Assembly (NCBI GenBank): GCA_016706225.1
Contig: JADJKB010000015.1
Location: 94,811-158,810 of the forward strand
Direction: 5' to 3'
Length of the DNA: 64,000 nucleotides
Source: Myxococcales bacterium
GTDB lineage: Bacteria; Myxococcota_A; Polyangia; Polyangiales; Polyangiaceae
The position numbers and the translations under genes were made by a program. Shown piece by piece: positions 16,896-24,742 of this stretch. Within the stretch, counting starts at the first letter, position 1. Each line of letters starts with the position of its first letter. The notes beneath the pieces are model-generated. The model worked only from the letters and a program-made list of their open reading frames with translations. It had not been told where the DNA came from and searched no databases.

Positions 16896-17531
16896 TCAGT
16901 CCTTCCGCGAAGCCTTCGCCTCGCGTCCCTTCAGCGACTCGATCGCCTTTTCGGCGGCCACGCTCGCCACGTCGATGTCACGCTGCTCGCCGCCCAGGTA
17001 GATACGCCCGAACGCGCCCGTCATGCGCACGTCCACGACGTTGATCTCGGCGGCCTTCTCGGCTTCGTTGGCGGCGAAAGCCGCGTAACCAGCCGGCTCG
17101 ACCTCCATGATGAAGAGTGACTCCTGGGCGATCAGCATCATGCCCTGGCGGTTGCGGTTGATGAGCTGAACCTGGAGGTCGTCGACGTGTTTGATGACCT
17201 GCGACGAGAGCACTCGGGGTTTGATGCGGTCCTCTTCCTTGAGCTCGAGGGCCGCCAGGATCGCGATACCCGCCTGCCGCACGTCGGCCTGGGAAGGGCT
17301 GTGCAGCTCGAGCATGCCGTACAGGCGTTCGACGATCTGCATACCGGGGCGGACGTCGGTCGCCTTCACGGCGATGTCGGTCACGCGGTTGATCTCGATG
17401 CCCGGGGAGATCTCGACGATCAGCGACGCTTCGTTCGCGACCGGCAAGAACCCCTTGGCGATGGTCCCCAGGTACGCCGCGAGCTGCGGCTGAAGTGAAT
17501 CGAGGAAAACGAAGCTTCGGAGGTCGGCCAT
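16896..17531 (-). CDS. BMC tandem-domain trimer shell protein, probable double-layer type, copy B
   Basis: Predicted 211-residue tandem BMC-domain trimer protein (MADLRSFVFLDSLQPQLAAY, GIEINRVTDIAVKATDVRPG, GRIYLGGEQRDIDVASVAAE). It lies 28 bases after the isomerase-aldolase fusion stop and 3 bases before its duplicate. Compared with copy A it has a slightly longer, Lys-rich C-terminus (REAKASRKD). The two copies may form mixed or separate pores with different gating. Confidence 0.9.
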   Translation of the reverse strand: MADLRSFVFLDSLQPQLAAYLGTIAKGFLPVANEASLIVEISPGIEINRVTDIAVKATDVRPGMQIVERLYGMLELHSPSQADVRQAGIAILAALELKEEDRIKPRVLSSQVIKHVDDLQVQLINRNRQGMMLIAQESLFIMEVEPAGYAAFAANEAEKAAEINVVDVRMTGAFGRIYLGGEQRDIDVASVAAEKAIESLKGREAKASRKD

Positions 17532-17559
17532 CGTGGCTGCTTCTCACCTTTCGGGGCTG

Positions 17560-18993
17560 CTAGTACGCAGCCTTCGCGGACGCTTGGTCGGATTTTTCCC
17601 CGCGCGACTCCTGAACGATCTTCACTCCGACCGACGCACCAATGCGCGTCGCGCCGGCCTGGATCATCTTGCGCGCGTCATCCACCGAGCCGACGCCGCC
17701 CGATGCCTTGACGCCGAGCCGGTGATCGACGGCCGTGGCCATCAGCGTGACGTCGTGGACCGTCGCGCCGCCCTTCGCGAACCCGGTCGAGGTCTTGACG
17801 AAGTCGGCGCGCGCCTTCTTGGCGGCGACGCAGCCTGCAATCTTCTCTTCGTCCGTGAGCAGGGCCGTCTCGAGGATCACCTTCAGGATCGCGCGCCCCT
17901 CGTGCACGGTCTCTGCGACGGTACGGATGTCGTCGTAGACGTATTTGTGGTCACCCGACTTGAGTGCGCCGATGGCGATCACCATGTCGATCTCGCGCGC
18001 TCCGTCGCGCAGCGCGCGCCGCGCTTCGAGGGCCTTGATGTCGCTTGGGGTGGCGCCGAGCGGGAAGCCGACGACCGTGCAGACCAGGGCCGAGGAGCCC
18101 TTGAGTTTGTCGGCGCAACGCCTGACGTGCACGGGGTTCACACACACCGAAGCGAAGCCGAATTTGGCCGCTTCGGCGCACAGTTTGTCGATGTCCGCGT
18201 AGGTGGCCTCGGGCTTGAGCAGCGTGTGGTCGATGAACTTCGCGATGTCTTCGGGCACGGCGCCGAGCCCCGGCGCGCTGGCGAGGCGCATCGGGCCGTT
18301 TCCGACGATGGCCCGCACGCTGTCCGCCCGCTTCGAAATGCAGTTTCCGCAGGCGACGCACACGCCGTTTTCACAGAAGCTCGGCGCGCCGCCGGGCATG
18401 TCCGTCGCTCCGGAGAGCAGCGTCGGGTTCGCGCTGAGCACGTCGACGATCGCTTGGACGAGCGATGCACGGTCTGTGCTGGGCATGAGCTCGCTGGTCC
18501 TCGTGGTGTCGCTGAACGGCGGGAGGCTGCGCCCGTGGTCGAGCGCGTCGATCATCGCCACCCGGCGCTTGTGACGGTCCAGAGTACAATCGGTCGTGAG
18601 AAAGGCGTCAAGGACTTTGATGGCGGTTTCTTCGCTCAGATAGCCGGCGCCGAGCGTGAGCAAGTTGGCGTCGTTGTGCTCGCGCGCGTTCCTCGCCGTG
18701 GCGACGTCGAACGCCATCGCCGAGCGCACGCCCGGGACTTTGTTCGCGACCATGCCGGAGCCGATGCCGGCGCCGTCGACCACGACGCCCCGCCACGCCT
18801 GACCACGCGCCACGGTCAGTGCCGCCGCGGTGGCGAACACCGGGTAGTCACACGCATCCTTGTTGTGCGTACCGGCGTCGATGATGGCCACGCCCTGCTT
18901 CGAGAGGTGGCGCTTGAGCGCCTCTTTCAGGTCGAAGCCACCATGATCGCTGGCAAGGACGACTGGCCCGGCCGCGTGAATGGGCGTGCTCAT
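17560..18993 (-). CDS. rpiB-deoC: Ribose-5-phosphate isomerase B / deoxyribose-phosphate aldolase fusion, BMC core enzyme
   Basis: Predicted 477-residue bifunctional protein and first gene of the BMC operon. Residues 10-150 are RpiB-like (LASDHGGFDLKEAL, ANKVPGVRSAMAFD, AREHNDANLLTLG). The usual catalytic Cys of the CGTG motif is Asp73 here (VVDGAGIGSG). Residues 245-465 are DeoC: Asp336 (REIDMVIAIG), Schiff-base Lys400 (DFVKTSTGFAKGG) and Lys429 (GVKASGGVGS) are all present, so aldolase activity is likely. It would cleave 2-deoxyribose 5-phosphate to glyceraldehyde 3-phosphate and acetaldehyde. The linker holds an amphipathic helix (SLVQAIVDVLSANPTLL, about 177-193) that could be an internal encapsulation peptide. 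It also holds four cysteines in C-x4-C-x2-C-x2-C (207-218), which might bind an iron-sulfur cluster or zinc. The fused gene has no visible frameshift. Confidence 0.92.
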   Translation of the reverse strand: MSTPIHAAGPVVLASDHGGFDLKEALKRHLSKQGVAIIDAGTHNKDACDYPVFATAAALTVARGQAWRGVVVDGAGIGSGMVANKVPGVRSAMAFDVATARNAREHNDANLLTLGAGYLSEETAIKVLDAFLTTDCTLDRHKRRVAMIDALDHGRSLPPFSDTTRTSELMPSTDRASLVQAIVDVLSANPTLLSGATDMPGGAPSFCENGVCVACGNCISKRADSVRAIVGNGPMRLASAPGLGAVPEDIAKFIDHTLLKPEATYADIDKLCAEAAKFGFASVCVNPVHVRRCADKLKGSSALVCTVVGFPLGATPSDIKALEARRALRDGAREIDMVIAIGALKSGDHKYVYDDIRTVAETVHEGRAILKVILETALLTDEEKIAGCVAAKKARADFVKTSTGFAKGGATVHDVTLMATAVDHRLGVKASGGVGSVDDARKMIQAGATRIGASVGVKIVQESRGEKSDQASAKAAY

Positions 18994-19035
18994 CGGGAAG
19001 GGACGGACGCTAGCTCAGGCGGCGGGATCATGGAA
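18975..19035. repeat. Direct repeat at the BMC operon 5' end, copy A
   Basis: About 61 bases spanning the start codon and leader of the isomerase-aldolase gene recur imperfectly at 19794-19854 in the same orientation. The blocks GGGCGTGCTCATC and TCAGGCGGCGGGATCAT are identical. Copy A holds the real start codon of the operon (18991-18993). Confidence 0.75.
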
Positions 19036-19221
19036 GCGCGCTCGCCATGGGACGCCGGCAGTTGTGGTGGCTACCATTCGCATCCGCCTCATGATCTCGC
19101 GCGCGGCGCTCCTCGCGGACGACCCTGGGAAGTCCCCGGCGGGGGAGAACGCGCTTCTGCGCCAGCCGCTCCTCGTCGCCGCGCGACGCGCTTCGTGACA
19201 CCCGACGGGCCGACGGGGTGA

Positions 19222-19689
19222 TCGGTTGCGCGCCCGAGCTTCGCGGCGGCCAGCGCCCTCGGAGAAGAGCTCGGGCCACCCTTCAAGCGTGGGCGCGGTG
19301 GGCCCGGGGGTTGGATCATCCTCGACGAACCCGAGCTCCACTTGTCAAACGACATCCTCGTCCCGGATCTCGGGGGTTGGAAAAGGACCCGCATGCCCGC
19401 GGTCCGAAACGAGCCGTATTTTACCCTCGCGCCCGACTGGGTGTGCGAGGTGCTCTCACCGTCGAGCACGAAGACCGATCGCGCTGACAAGTTGCCAATC
19501 TACGCGCGCGAGGCCGTTGGCCACGTGTGGCTGGTGAATCCACTTGACCATACGCTGGAGGCCCTGCGGCTCGAGACCGGGCGCTACACCAGCCTCGCCG
19601 TGTGGCGCGATGCTGCTCGTGGCCGAGCCGAGCCTTTCGAGGCCATCGAGCTCGACCTCTCCATTCTGTGGGCCGATGTGCAACTCTGA
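19222..19689 (+). pseudogene. N-terminally truncated Uma2-family (DUF820) endonuclease gene
   Basis: The reading frame encodes the C-terminal two thirds of a Uma2-family protein (LGEELGPPFKRGRGGPGGW, then IILDEPELHLSNDILVPDLG, PDWVCEVLSPSS, DKLPIYAREAVGHVWLVNP). The family is a restriction-nuclease-like fold of unknown role with many scattered copies per genome. A stop codon at 19219-19221 precedes the conserved part and no N-terminus (the usual leading helix and GEI/GEL motif) is found upstream. The piece lies between the two repeats that flank it, so it looks like an insertion or decayed resident between the BMC operon and tpiA. A TTG at 19342 could start a still shorter product. Confidence 0.7.
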
Positions 19690-19793
19690 CGTCAGTGCGT
19701 GAACGGCGGGTCACCTCGCTGCCAGCGCGCTCCAGTGGGCTTCGAGGAAGGTTCTCCAGGACGTTTGCTTGCCGCGCTCCGGAGCTGGCTCGG

Positions 19794-19854
19794 CGTGAAC
19801 GGGCGTGCTCATCAGGAGGCAGCGACGCTAGATCAGGCGGCGGGATCATCGAAG
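19794..19854. repeat. Direct repeat at the BMC operon 5' end, copy B
   Basis: Second, imperfect copy of 18975-19035. On the minus strand it carries a start codon followed by Ser-Thr-Pro-Val-His, mirroring the Ser-Thr-Pro-Ile-His start of the isomerase-aldolase. That frame closes after 33 codons and is not counted as a gene. The copy lies about 40 bases before the tpiA start. Confidence 0.75.
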
Positions 19855-19895
19855 GCAGGAGCCTATTGTCGTGGGCTTCCCGACGCCGTACGCAG

Positions 19896-20678
19896 ATGGG
19901 CGTGAATCCCGAGCGCAGACCCTTCATCGCCGGCAACTGGAAGATGAACCTCGGCGGCCCCGAAGCCAGAGAGCTGTCCGGCGCGGTGGCGAGCGCGGTT
20001 CGGTCGTTCGACCGCGTCGACGTGCTCGTCGCCCCTCCGTTCACCGCGCTCCACGCCGTCCGCGCGATGTTGGACGAGGCCGAGAGCCGCGTCGCGCTCG
20101 GTGCGCAGAACATGAGCGACGAGGACGACGGTGCGCTCACGGGCGAGATCTCCAGCGCGATGTTGCGCGCGATGGGCGTGACGTGGGTGCTTCTGGGTCA
20201 CAGCGAGCGCCGCCAACGTTGCGGCGAGACGGACGAGCTCGTCGCGAAAAAGTGCGCGCGGGCCATGACGACGGGGCCGAGACCCATCGTGTGTGTCGGC
20301 GAGACCCTCGCCGAGCGGGAAGCAGGAACGACGCTCGCGGTGGTCGAGCGGCAGGTCAAAGCGGTGCTGGGGGAGCTAGTGCGCCAGCCAGGCTTTGGCG
20401 CCATCGCCTACGAGCCGGTGTGGGCCATCGGCACGGGCAAGGTGGCGAGCCCCGAAGATGCGGAGACCGTGCACGCGTCGATTCGCGCGATGCTGGCCGG
20501 AGCGTCGGACGCCCTCGCGAGAGCAACGCGGGTGCTCTACGGCGGCAGCGTGAAGGCCGACAACGCGGCCCTCCTCTTGGGTCAGCCCAACATCGACGGC
20601 GCGCTGGTCGGGGGTGCGTCACTGGACGCGGCGGGTTTTGCTCGGATCGTCGCAGCCGCCGACCACGCGCCTCAGTGA
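19896..20678 (+). CDS. tpiA: Triosephosphate isomerase
   Basis: Predicted 260-residue glycolytic enzyme that interconverts glyceraldehyde 3-phosphate and dihydroxyacetone phosphate. All catalytic motifs are present: Lys in FIAGNWKMNLGG, His in LLGHSERRQ and Glu in AYEPVWAIGTGKVA, plus the phosphate loop YGGSVKADNA. Length is normal. The ATG at 19896 gives the standard N-terminus; the upstream open frame is not needed. It is divergent from the BMC operon. The BMC aldolase product glyceraldehyde 3-phosphate is its substrate, so the placement may be functional and not just chance. Whether this is the only tpiA copy in the genome cannot be seen. Confidence 0.97.
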   Translation: MGVNPERRPFIAGNWKMNLGGPEARELSGAVASAVRSFDRVDVLVAPPFTALHAVRAMLDEAESRVALGAQNMSDEDDGALTGEISSAMLRAMGVTWVLLGHSERRQRCGETDELVAKKCARAMTTGPRPIVCVGETLAEREAGTTLAVVERQVKAVLGELVRQPGFGAIAYEPVWAIGTGKVASPEDAETVHASIRAMLAGASDALARATRVLYGGSVKADNAALLLGQPNIDGALVGGASLDAAGFARIVAAADHAPQ

Positions 20679-20778
20679 GTCGGCTCCAGCCCGCCCACGG
20701 CTGGCCGGCGGGCGGAGCGCTGCGCGGCCGAGGTGCTGTCGCTCGCCGACTTGGCGGTCGTGGCCGTACAATGGCCGG

Positions 20779-23478
20779 GTGACGAGCCGACGCCGTGGGC
20801 CCCGACTGGTCGGACGCGACGCGGAGCTAGCGGAGATCGACCAGCTCGTCGCGGAAGCACACCTCGTGTGCGTCGTCGGGCCGCCCGGCGTCGGCAAGAC
20901 GGCGCTCGCGCGCGCTTACTGGGCGGGCCTGCCGCGGGGGCGCTCCTGGTTCTTGAAGCTCGGCGACGCAGGTAACATCGACGCGCTGATCTCCGCCTGC
21001 GCCCGGGCCATGGACGTCTCCGTCGCCGGCTCCAGCTCGACCGAAGCTGCGCTGGATCGACTGGCAGCGGCGCTCCGAGCTCGCGGTCCCGCGGTGCTGG
21101 TGGCTGACGGACTGGACTCGATCGCCGCTGCAGCAGCCGAGGCCATCACCCGACTGCTGGCCACGGCGACCGAGTTGCGGATCGTCGTCACCTCGCGGTC
21201 CCCTCTGATGCTCGATGCTGAAGAAGTGCTCGAGCTTCGCCCGCTGTCACTCCCGGACGGCCCCGACCTCACCAACTCGGCGGCCGTCGAGCTGTTCATC
21301 GAGCGCGCTCGGGCCGTGCGCCCCGGCTTCACCGTCGCCGACGAAGACGCTCGACAGCTCGCGGCGCTGCTCCGCCGCGTCGATGGCCTGCCCCTCGGTA
21401 TCGAGCTCAGCGCGTCGCGAGTCGGAGTGCTCGGCATCGGCGAGATCCTGGAGCGCCTCGAGCGCTCGACCGCTCCGCCTCTGTTCGCAGCGCTGGAGGC
21501 CGCGTGGAACCTGCTCGGTCAGGTCGAGCAGACTGCACTCGCGCGGGCCAGCGTGTTTCGGGGCGGGTTCGGGGTACTCGCGGCCGAGGCCGTGCTGGCT
21601 GATGGCGGCGACCTCGCCCCAGTCCTGGATCTTCTGGAATCCCTGCGTCGAAAGTCGATGCTGATGACGGAGCCCAAGACGACGCGATTTGGCGAGCACC
21701 GCTTCTTTCTTCTCGAGAGCCTGCGCCGGGTCGCTGCGGCGAAGCGGCCCGCCGATGCCGACGACGCGCGCCAACGGCACGCTGAGTACTACACTGCGTT
21801 CGCCACGAGTTGGGCGGCGCTGGTAGACGGCGAGCGAGCTCTCGAAGCGGTGCACCGTCTGGCCCAAGAGCGGGACAACATCCGTGCCGCCGCGGATTAC
21901 CATCTCGACGCGGTTGCACGGGGCACGCAGGCGGTGGAGAACGCCATTCGGACGTTGATCTCCCTCGAGCGGCTCGCGATCACCTCCGACCCCGTCGCTT
22001 GGTACATCGAGCGATTGACGCGTGCACTCGAGCAGTCGGGCCGGATGACGACACCGCGGCTGGTAGCCGCTGCGCTCGCGACGCGCGCCACTCTGCTGTT
22101 GTTCATCGGGAGAGGCGCCGCGGCGGTGGAGGACTATGAAAAGGCCCAAGCCATTGCCGATGCCGCCGGCGAGCTCGAGATGGCCGCGCGCATGCTCGCG
22201 GCCTCCGCGGTCGCGCGCTCGGGGTTCTTGCCGGAATCGGACGCGGGTCGACACGAGACGCTCCAGCAAGCGCTCGCGGACATGCGCCGGGCACTCGACG
22301 CGCATCCAACGCGAGACGTGCGCCGGGCGACGATGCTGAACAACCTGGGCGCGATCTACGACCGCATGGGAGACAAGCGCCGCGCCGAACAGAGCGTCGA
22401 GGAGGCCATCCTCTGCCATGAACAGAGCTCTCGGGAGTCATCCCGCCTCGCCACCGCGCTCGCCGGTCGAGGTGAGCTCCGTCTGTACGCCGGGAGGCTC
22501 GGCGAGGCCGAACAAGACCTCACGCGCGCGCTCGCCATCAGCCGCCGCTTCGCCGATCCGCGGGCGCAGGCCTACGCACTCACTCAACTCTCCTTGATCG
22601 CGCTCGAGCGCGGCCTGGTGAGCGAGGCCCGCACCAAGCTCGAGCGCGCCCTCGAGCTGCATGCCGAGCACGCCTTCCGCTGGGTCGATGGCTTGGCTCG
22701 GGGACTTCTGGGCGACGTCAGGCGAGCCAGCGGCGAGCTGCCCGCCGCCGAGCTCGAGTATCGGACCGCCCTCGAGCTCGCCAAGGAACGAGGTGACACG
22801 CATGGAGAAGCAAGGTTGCTCGCGGCTCTCGGCGCTGTCGCGGCAGCCCGCGGAAACGCAGCCGCCGCGTCCGAGCTCCTGGGCGGGGCCGAGCGAGTGT
22901 CCGGTGACGCGAAGGACCGTGCATTCGTGAGCATCGAGCGCGGACATACCGAGCTGGCGGCAGCGCGCGTCGCGCGCGACCAGGGTGATTCGAGCGCCGA
23001 GCGCGCGCTGCTCGCTGGCGCCCGGGCCAGGTGCCTCGCCGCGACCTCGCCGGAAGAACCGCTCCTGCGCATCGCGCGCGGGCGCCTCGAGCTCGCGCTC
23101 TCGGCCGAGCTCGACGAACACGCGGCGCCTCCGGCTGATCTGTCTGGAGTGCTCGCGGTGGTAGCCGCCGACGGCAGCTCGTTCCAGCTGCCGGACACGA
23201 CCGTTGTCCGGCTGAGCCGACGCCGAGCGCTGTGTCGCGTGCTCGAGGCGCTGGCGGCGCAGCGTCTCGTGACCCCCGGCGACGGTTTGTCGGTCGAGGA
23301 GCTGGTGCGCGCCGGCTGGCCCGGGGAAAACCCTTCGCGCCACTCCGGGGTGTTGCGGGTCCACAACGCGATCTCCACGCTGCGGAAGCTGGGTCTGGGC
23401 AGCGCTCTCGGTCGGCGCGAGGATGGATACTTCCTGGATCCGGACGTGCGCGTCGGACCACCGAGGCGCCCCGCCTGA
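20779..23478 (+). CDS. STAND-type ATPase regulator with TPR repeats and C-terminal winged-helix-like domain
   Basis: Predicted 899-residue signalling protein. Near the N-terminus a Walker A motif (VVGPPGVGKTALARA) and a Walker B-like VLVADGLD belong to an NB-ARC/AAA-like NTPase. The following DGLPLGIELSASR is the typical GLPL motif of STAND ATPases. Residues about 430-770 are helical repeats of TPR type (AEQSVEEAILCHEQ, LGEAEQDLTRALAISRRF). The C-terminal 90 residues (DGLSVEELVRAGWPGENPSR, VLRVHNAISTLRKLG) resemble a transcription-regulator winged helix. The GTG at 20779 was chosen because it starts just before the nucleotide-binding region. The trigger and targets are unknown. Confidence 0.8.
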   Translation: MTSRRRGPRLVGRDAELAEIDQLVAEAHLVCVVGPPGVGKTALARAYWAGLPRGRSWFLKLGDAGNIDALISACARAMDVSVAGSSSTEAALDRLAAALRARGPAVLVADGLDSIAAAAAEAITRLLATATELRIVVTSRSPLMLDAEEVLELRPLSLPDGPDLTNSAAVELFIERARAVRPGFTVADEDARQLAALLRRVDGLPLGIELSASRVGVLGIGEILERLERSTAPPLFAALEAAWNLLGQVEQTALARASVFRGGFGVLAAEAVLADGGDLAPVLDLLESLRRKSMLMTEPKTTRFGEHRFFLLESLRRVAAAKRPADADDARQRHAEYYTAFATSWAALVDGERALEAVHRLAQERDNIRAAADYHLDAVARGTQAVENAIRTLISLERLAITSDPVAWYIERLTRALEQSGRMTTPRLVAAALATRATLLLFIGRGAAAVEDYEKAQAIADAAGELEMAARMLAASAVARSGFLPESDAGRHETLQQALADMRRALDAHPTRDVRRATMLNNLGAIYDRMGDKRRAEQSVEEAILCHEQSSRESSRLATALAGRGELRLYAGRLGEAEQDLTRALAISRRFADPRAQAYALTQLSLIALERGLVSEARTKLERALELHAEHAFRWVDGLARGLLGDVRRASGELPAAELEYRTALELAKERGDTHGEARLLAALGAVAAARGNAAAASELLGGAERVSGDAKDRAFVSIERGHTELAAARVARDQGDSSAERALLAGARARCLAATSPEEPLLRIARGRLELALSAELDEHAAPPADLSGVLAVVAADGSSFQLPDTTVVRLSRRRALCRVLEALAAQRLVTPGDGLSVEELVRAGWPGENPSRHSGVLRVHNAISTLRKLGLGSALGRREDGYFLDPDVRVGPPRRPA

Positions 23479-23493
23479 GCTGCTTTCGGGGGC

Positions 23494-24600
23494 TCAGTCC
23501 AGCGTGCGCGCACAACGCAGACCCACGTTGGACGCCGCGATCGACGCGGGTAACCCCGAGCGATGTGCGGCACGGACTTCCTCTGGCGTGCAGTTGTAGG
23601 AGCCGCCGCGCATCACCCGGAGTCCTTCGCTGCTCACACCAATGGGGTTCAGCGTGGGCAGGGTCGATCGGTCACTCACGTAGCCGTCGTGTGTCCACTC
23701 CCAGACGTTGCCACTCATGTCGTAGAAACCCCAGGCATTGCCCTGTTTTCCGGCGACCGGATGGGCACCGCCGGAGGCGTTGAACAGGTACCAGGCGATC
23801 TGATCGAGGCCCACGTCGAAGCCGCTGCAGTTGACGATGTCACCGTTGAAGATAGGCGTCGAAGTGCCCGCGCGATTGGCGTACTCCCATTCGGCCTCGG
23901 TCGGCAGACGGTATCCGTGGCAGGCGTAGGGTGAGAGCGCTTCCACGCACTCGGTGCCGACCGCGGTCGTTTGACAGGAGTAACAAGGGGTCAAGCCGGC
24001 GTACTTGGAGTAGCCGTTGCACACGGCCGCGGCGCCGTGAAAGCTCACCAGTGACACGGGGCAGCTCGAGCATCCCGCGTAGGCTGGGTGCTCCGCTCCG
24101 AAGACGGTGGCGTATTCAGCGAAGGTCACCTCCGTGGCGGAGAGCTCGAACGGATGGCTGAGGGTGACCGCGTGCAAGACTTGATTCTGTGTGCCGTTGC
24201 ACGACTCGGTCTTGGGTGCGCCCTCGGTGTAGCTCCCCGGTGGGAGCTGAAGCCAATGGCCAGGAGCAGGTTTTTCGGGCGTCGCGGGACCCGGATCGGG
24301 CGGCTGGCCTCCAGCCCCTGCGTCAGGCGCCCGGCCACCCTCCCCCGACCGGGCATCGGGGGTCGGCACGCCGCCCGCCCCTGAGCCCGTGTTCGGAGCT
24401 GCATCGCCACCGCCACCCAGACCGCCACCGCCATCGGTCGCGAAGTCCGACGCACCAGGCGTCCCGCCGGGTGCGGCGGAGCAGGCGGCGATGAAAATCA
24501 GCGCGGCGCTCCAAACAACCCTCGCGAAGGCCAGCGCGGTTCGCCGAAATCCGAGCTCCTGCGGCGAGTGCAAGTGAGGGTTCAATCGTCGGTCGGTCAT
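23494..24600 (-). CDS. Lipoprotein with FGE-sulfatase (SUMF1-like) domain
   Basis: Predicted 368-residue exported protein. A signal peptide ends in IFIAACS, so the Cys is probably lipidated, followed by a Gly/Pro/Asp-rich linker of about 75 residues. The C-terminal part is an FGE-sulfatase domain (LPPGSYTEGAP, TEVTFAEYATVF, YRLPTEAEWEYANRAG, FYDMSGNVWEWTHDG, RVMRGGSYNC). Extra cysteines (CSSCPV, CYSCQ) suggest disulfides. Members outside the sulfatase pathway are usually carbohydrate or protein binding. The ATG at 24600 was preferred to 24627. A Pho-box-like direct repeat lies 34 bases upstream. It is divergent from the gene at 24743. Confidence 0.85.
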   Translation of the reverse strand: MTDRRLNPHLHSPQELGFRRTALAFARVVWSAALIFIAACSAAPGGTPGASDFATDGGGGLGGGGDAAPNTGSGAGGVPTPDARSGEGGRAPDAGAGGQPPDPGPATPEKPAPGHWLQLPPGSYTEGAPKTESCNGTQNQVLHAVTLSHPFELSATEVTFAEYATVFGAEHPAYAGCSSCPVSLVSFHGAAAVCNGYSKYAGLTPCYSCQTTAVGTECVEALSPYACHGYRLPTEAEWEYANRAGTSTPIFNGDIVNCSGFDVGLDQIAWYLFNASGGAHPVAGKQGNAWGFYDMSGNVWEWTHDGYVSDRSTLPTLNPIGVSSEGLRVMRGGSYNCTPEEVRAAHRSGLPASIAASNVGLRCARTLD

Positions 24601-24634
24601 GACCGTTCTGTAGCCAGCGTTGGCCATTTCGGGC

Positions 24635-24653
24635 GCTGAAAATCCGCTGAAAC
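24635..24653 (-). promoter_or_regulatory. Pho-box-like direct repeat, site 1
   Basis: On the minus strand two 7-base units (TTTCAGC and TTTCAGC, with 4 bases between, so an 11-base period) lie 34 bases before the lipoprotein gene at 23494-24600. The spacing is that of a PhoB-type box, which has two 7-base units and a 4-base spacer. Together with site 2 it forms a symmetric pair in the divergent promoter region. Confidence 0.5.
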
Positions 24654-24678
24654 CTGGCGGGCGGCTCGCGCGCCACGT

Positions 24679-24697
24679 CTTTCAGCGTTCTTTCAGC
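24679..24697 (+). promoter_or_regulatory. Pho-box-like direct repeat, site 2
   Basis: CTTTCAG-CGTT-CTTTCAG followed by C lies 45 bases before the start of the IgGFc-binding-like gene at 24743. The layout is the same as at sites 1 and 3. Confidence 0.5.
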
Positions 24698-24742
24698 ACC
24701 CGTGTACGCGAGATGGCGCCACCTTCACTGGTGGAGGCGAAC

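Noticed and set aside
17533..19221. 562-codon plus-strand frame
   Set aside because: Antisense to the isomerase-aldolase gene. Only its very end lies next to the truncated Uma2 frame, and it does not supply an N-terminus for it.
19715..19813. 33-codon minus-strand frame starting like the BMC aldolase fusion
   Set aside because: It is the duplicated start of the operon and loses similarity after five codons, so it is treated as a repeat by-product.
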